Below, piece by piece: positions 59,842-64,000 of a DNA stretch of 64,000 nucleotides (positions are counted from its first letter, which is position 1; every line of letters begins with the position of its first letter). Position numbers and translations under genes: made by a program. The notes under the pieces are model-generated. The model had not been told where the DNA came from, ran no database searches, and worked only from the letters and a program-made list of their open reading frames with translations. The stretch covers positions 12,927,495-12,991,494 of the forward strand of contig OZ234502.1 of the NCBI GenBank assembly GCA_965153455.1, written 5' to 3'. Source of the DNA: Sphagnum compactum. Taxonomy: Eukaryota; Bryophyta; Sphagnopsida; Sphagnales.

Positions 59842-59915
59842 GGCCTATTAGCTCAGCTGGTTAGAGCGTCGTGCTAATAACGCGAAGGTCACAGGTTCGA
59901 GACCTGTATAGGCCA
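59842..59915 (+). tRNA. tRNA-Ile (anticodon AAU)
   Basis: 74 nt, intronless. Acceptor stem GGCCTAT pairs with ATAGGCC and the discriminator base is A. The D-arm is in TTAGCTCAGCTGGTTAGAGC. The anticodon arm TCGTG-CTAATAA-CGCGA carries AAT; the T-arm is ACAGGTTCGAGACCTGT. Internal A and B boxes are intact, and a TTTTT Pol III terminator follows at 59919-59923. The sequence is close to the plant nuclear tRNA-Ile(AAU) consensus. Confidence 0.97.
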
Positions 59916-59918
59916 CTA

Positions 59919-59923
59919 TTTTT
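59919..59923 (+). terminator. Pol III terminator of tRNA-Ile
   Basis: Run of five T four bases after the tRNA 3' end, as required for RNA polymerase III termination. Confidence 0.85.
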
Positions 59924-62900
59924 GTCCCAAAATTATATTTCCATTGGTCCTCGAGTTTTAAGGAAAACTTCTCGCGTCAGCTGATCTGGGTTAGAGATGA
60001 GTTTGTAGTTTTGTGTGTGTTGTTTGTCATTTGTGTCTTGGTGGTTTTGTTTTGCTTCTTCTTTTCCAATAGAAAAACAAGGAGCTCATTGTATACTTCC
60101 CCCTATGGGAGTTTCAAACTTCAAACCAATGTTGTTTGGTTCTTGAATTCAAATGGAATCTTTAGACCTAGTTCTAACCTATTTTTTCCTTTTTTTTTTT
60201 TGGTTTTTCATGGAACCTCCAGTTTGGTCTTGAGATCAATTCTTTGGATTTTGAAACCCTTCACAATTCCAGCCATTTTCATTTTAAGACTAGATTTAGT
60301 TTTATCTCCATTACACGTAACTAAAAAATTAAATTGGTGTAATATTAGTTTGTTCAACTAGTGCATATAGTTCAAAATAGAGAATATGTAAGAGGTCAAC
60401 CCATTTTATTTTATTTTAAAAGTTATACTTATGTATCTAGAGAACTTGAACATGTTTAAAACAATGTAACACACTCAGTTTAAGTTTTAATTCAATTTTG
60501 AAAAAGGTCGATTGTCTTGTTACGTTCCAATGACAATTCCAACAAAACTTGGAACCTCCAATTTGGAGACCCTAGAACTTTATGGACAACCTATACCTAA
60601 ACCTACCAACACTAGTTCAAACTTCCCTTACTAGATGTCAAATTTTTCATCTATGCATGCACTTCTATGGAACAAGCACATCCATCATATATGCACACAT
60701 AGTACCCTAGATGTCACTCACATTGGGTCAAGGTCGAGCCAAAATTTTATGCCCAAATCCTACACTAACACATAGTTTCTTCCTATTCCTTGTGGGTAGA
60801 GCCAACAAAGAAAGCAAGTGAATGTTTTTTCAAAAACATGTTTGTTTTAAGATTGAAAACAAAATTGCAATGTGATGACAACTATTTTGTGAAGTGGTTT
60901 GATAAACATTCATTTTTAAAGACCTTGAATGTAAAAATATATGAGTTAGTAATATCATGGTCAATCATTTTTGGGGATCTTAATGGAAAACATATTACTA
61001 ACATCATGGTCATTCATTTTAGGGGAGCTTTGAATGGAAATCATGGACTAATGTTTTTTAACTTGCAAAATTTTCCCAAAATTCAAAATTATAATTTTGG
61101 AAATTAAGTCATTTTTCATATTTTCAACTGCTAGAATTGCAAAAACAAATTGTGATATTTCTATATTCAATTCAATTAGGTAGCCCAATTATGGAAGGAT
61201 GTTCAAACTTTTTTTCTTTCTTATGGCATTTACAACCAAATTTGATTAAGTCTTCATGTAGTTGATCACCATTTTGCCTACATCAAGCATTGGTTGCATG
61301 CTACTAACATGAAGAACGCATAATAGTATGGATATATAATTATGACATGTTTAAAAGTAGTCCAAAAAAACTTATACATTGTACCAATGTAGGTTTGGTT
61401 CATCCAAGGTTGTTTGGATAACATCAAATAGGATTCACAAGACATGCCACTTCACATTGATTGGAACTACATTCAAAGAACTAAGTGTGAAAACTTTGAG
61501 ATAGGTAATTGAATTTCATTTGTAGGCACCCTTGAAATAGCACCCACCAACACATTTTTGGAAAATGAAGTTGTTTTTGGCCATTTTTGATGAATTCCAA
61601 CCAAAACCCCACAACACCCCAACTTGGTTTGTTCCTAAACCCTCCTACCTACTCCCATCCCTATCCTTTCTTTTTTTTGTATTTTTTTTTAGCTATCATC
61701 ATCAACACTTCTTTTTTTTCTCCCCTTTCTCTTTCATTACTACCATCACCATGGAGCTTCAAGCTTAAGAGGAAGGAGCATGTGGAAGAAGAACCTCATG
61801 GAGACTTGTGGAGGAAAGAAGTGCCTTGCAACTGCAAGCAAATGAAGCAAGTCAAAATTTTCAAATGTTTCTTCCTACCTCTTCTCTGCCTTCCCCCTCT
61901 TTCCCCTTTCCTTCCCATTTTCTCTTTTAAAATTTTTAATTTATTGTTACACTATTCATTGTTTCTTTTTTAATTTATTTTTGTGTGTTTTTATTGCTAT
62001 CAAATTGTTCAATGAAACTCCATGGCAAAGCTCCACAATCAAACTTGTAATACCCACATGTGAATCACAAAATATGTAATGTTTATTTGGACTAATTGTG
62101 CAATACCCTATACATTTCCATTTATGTATTTAGATGACATATATTGAATCTAATAAATAGAAGAAGCAAAAGAGAAAAAAAGAAAAAAAGAAGGGAAAAA
62201 GAAGAAGAAGAAATAATAATAATATAATAATAATAAAGAAGCTAAAGAAAGCCTTACAAAACAATAATAAATCCTAATAAATCATTTAACAATGAAGCTA
62301 TTGCATTTCCTTATGCATTTTCCCATTGTTAACTTAAATTTATAATATTACATGAAGGTATTATAATCATTTAAATATTAAATCTTATCTATGACTAAAG
62401 TTTTCAACAACATGAAGGTATTACACTTTGTTGCCCACCCTTCATTTAAACCCCCACTTAATTAAATGGCAATTGACAATTTTATAATGTACCCCAAATG
62501 TAGTTGATATTATAATAGAGCTTTGTGCAATACTTGCATTCAAGGTCCACCTTTGGAAAAGGGCACCTTGTTTCTTCCTATAATCATTAGTTGTCTTAAA
62601 TGCCATCCCCTTCAAAATAAGCATAGTTACCCATTGTTCTTTCAAATTTGGCATGCACTCCACATGTGCCCTTGTTATGCCATCATTAACTTCCCCACGT
62701 GGATGACCCCAACTTCATATGGGTGTGCCAGAAATGAGCCCAACCCTAGATGAATACCATTTCACAATATTCATATTTTGCTAACCAATGTAATCTCCCC
62801 ATGATTTTGAGTTACCAAGTTAACAATTCCACATTAAGCTTTATGTTGTTCTTTACCAAGAGCACTTGCCATTGATGAGGATCGTGACAAGGCAAATGAA

Positions 62901-64000
62901 ATGCTACTAACCTATCTAACATGTTAGGAAAAAGAACCCATGCCAATGATGATTTCCTCCAATCCATTGCTCTAAATTCTAAACCTCCAAATCTAAATGC
63001 ATACATAGTTTTCCAAAAACCTTTACATAAAAATCAGTTTGGATAACTTGTGGTGGTTCTATGCAATTGAAAGTTCAAAAGTTTAAAAAAATTAAGTTTG
63101 AAAATTTTGAAATTTTTAGAATGGAAAAAACAAACAATTTTTTCCTACAACATCCTTTCAACATAGGATCTGCAGAAAGAGGAAGTGACAAAGAACCTAT
63201 GTTTAGGGTTCTTAAACTTCTCATATGCACTTCTGAAAGCTTTGCCAGGATGATGATGCCATATCTAGACCATTGAGAGATCTTATGTTGCTTGCACAAT
63301 TTGGATATTCAAGCTCCTAAAGCAATGTCAAATTTTATTTAGAGCAATGAAGCTATGACAAAGGCTGAAAAAGATTGAATTGCCAATGCTTGCAAAAGAT
63401 TCCATAAAAAAAAAAAAACCCAAGGACGCATTGTCTTGAGGAATTGAACATGAAAATTGAGGGAGCTTGTTGGATTTAAAAGATCTTCAAGCTTGCAAAA
63501 TAATCATGGCAAGTTTTTTCATTGTCCTTAAGCGATAAAAATTTCATTCTTGGAAAGAGCAGTTCACTGCCATAGGCGGCCTTTGGGCTTGGGAGTAGCT
63601 CCAAGCTCCACATTACGATGCAAAATTTGGCACATTGCCATTGCTAGAGTGAAGGTATTGAATTTGATGCATACCTTCATGTGACTCAATGGTGCATCTT
63701 CCATACTTGCTTCTAGACCTAGTTGTCTACTATCTTTTTTCGTAGCTTCTAAACACGAGCCACATAAAAAATGGTCGCAAAAGATCTTCTTGGTTTGTTC
63801 AATGTACATAGATGTACATTCTTCCAGGAAGAACATATTGGTGTTACTGTGATGGAGATGACAAAAATCAAACCATGAATCAAATGGAGAAGAGAAATCA
63901 CCACCATGCAAACGAGAGAGAACCACCTCAACCACCTAAATACATAATTCAGTCTAGAACCACCTTTAGAATTGTGTTTGGGATGGTCCATGGACGACCA
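59924..64000. other. AT-rich intergenic sequence to window end
   Basis: No gene supported. An A/G-rich tract with (GAA)n and (AAT)n runs occupies about 62155-62250. A minus-strand segment at about 62440-63010 translates to pieces such as FWKTMYAFRFGGLEFRAMDW that look like a decayed retroelement, but the resemblance is weak. The minus-strand frame 63935-63564 (123 codons) is open and unrecognised. Confidence 0.5.

Noticed and set aside
62442-63006. Minus-strand frames as a LINE reverse transcriptase relic
   Set aside because: Only vague resemblance (FWKTMYAFRFGGLEFRAMDW), no catalytic motif seen; a translated search would be needed.
63564-63935. 123-codon minus-strand frame near the window end
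   Set aside because: No recognisable domain, no splice context and AT-rich surroundings; could be chance or a truncated gene running off the window.

Overview
This is a nuclear window from a land plant. It is AT-rich, and its protein genes are multi-exon with GT-AG introns. Five are recognisable: a mitochondrial Mn superoxide dismutase, a plant-type FKBP with a nucleoplasmin-like N-terminus, a DUF829/TMEM53-like protein, an NADPH:quinone oxidoreductase and a two-domain sulfurtransferase. There is also a plant-type tRNA-Ile(AAU). The species cannot be fixed from sequence alone; a bryophyte such as a moss is my weak guess. I assembled exons by hand from open frames, splice sites and family homology. 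All five reconstructions close in frame: 231, 487, 400, 319 and 411 aa.

Layout. 1-1.7 kb is AT-rich with small inverted repeats. 1.7-4.6 kb holds the MnSOD gene (+), facing the FKBP53-like gene (-, 6.0-11.1 kb) tail to tail. 11.3-41.6 kb is a gene-poor core holding a 70-bp tandem array, two related terminal-inverted-repeat elements (16.1-17.9 kb), a hAT-like transposase relic (21.5-22.2 kb), pieces of a decayed coiled-coil gene (about 23.9-26.6 kb), a 2.6-kb minisatellite with a nested 137-bp higher-order repeat (26.6-29.1 kb) and a complete non-autonomous CACTA-type element with its target-site duplication (33.2-34.4 kb). 42.2-45.4 kb is the TMEM53-like gene (+), converging on the quinone oxidoreductase (-, 46.7-48.8 kb). 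49-53.5 kb is AT-rich spacer with a telomere-motif 67-bp array next to the oxidoreductase. 53.8-58.8 kb is the sulfurtransferase (+), followed by the tRNA at 59.84 kb and AT-rich sequence to the end.

The genes are independent housekeeping loci, not an operon or cluster. MnSOD, the quinone reductase and the sulfurtransferase share a loose link to redox and sulfur homeostasis; I see no evidence of co-regulation. The most unusual structures are the 26.6-29.1 kb array with its nested second repeat, the CACTA element carrying opposed tetranucleotide arrays, and several long hairpins.
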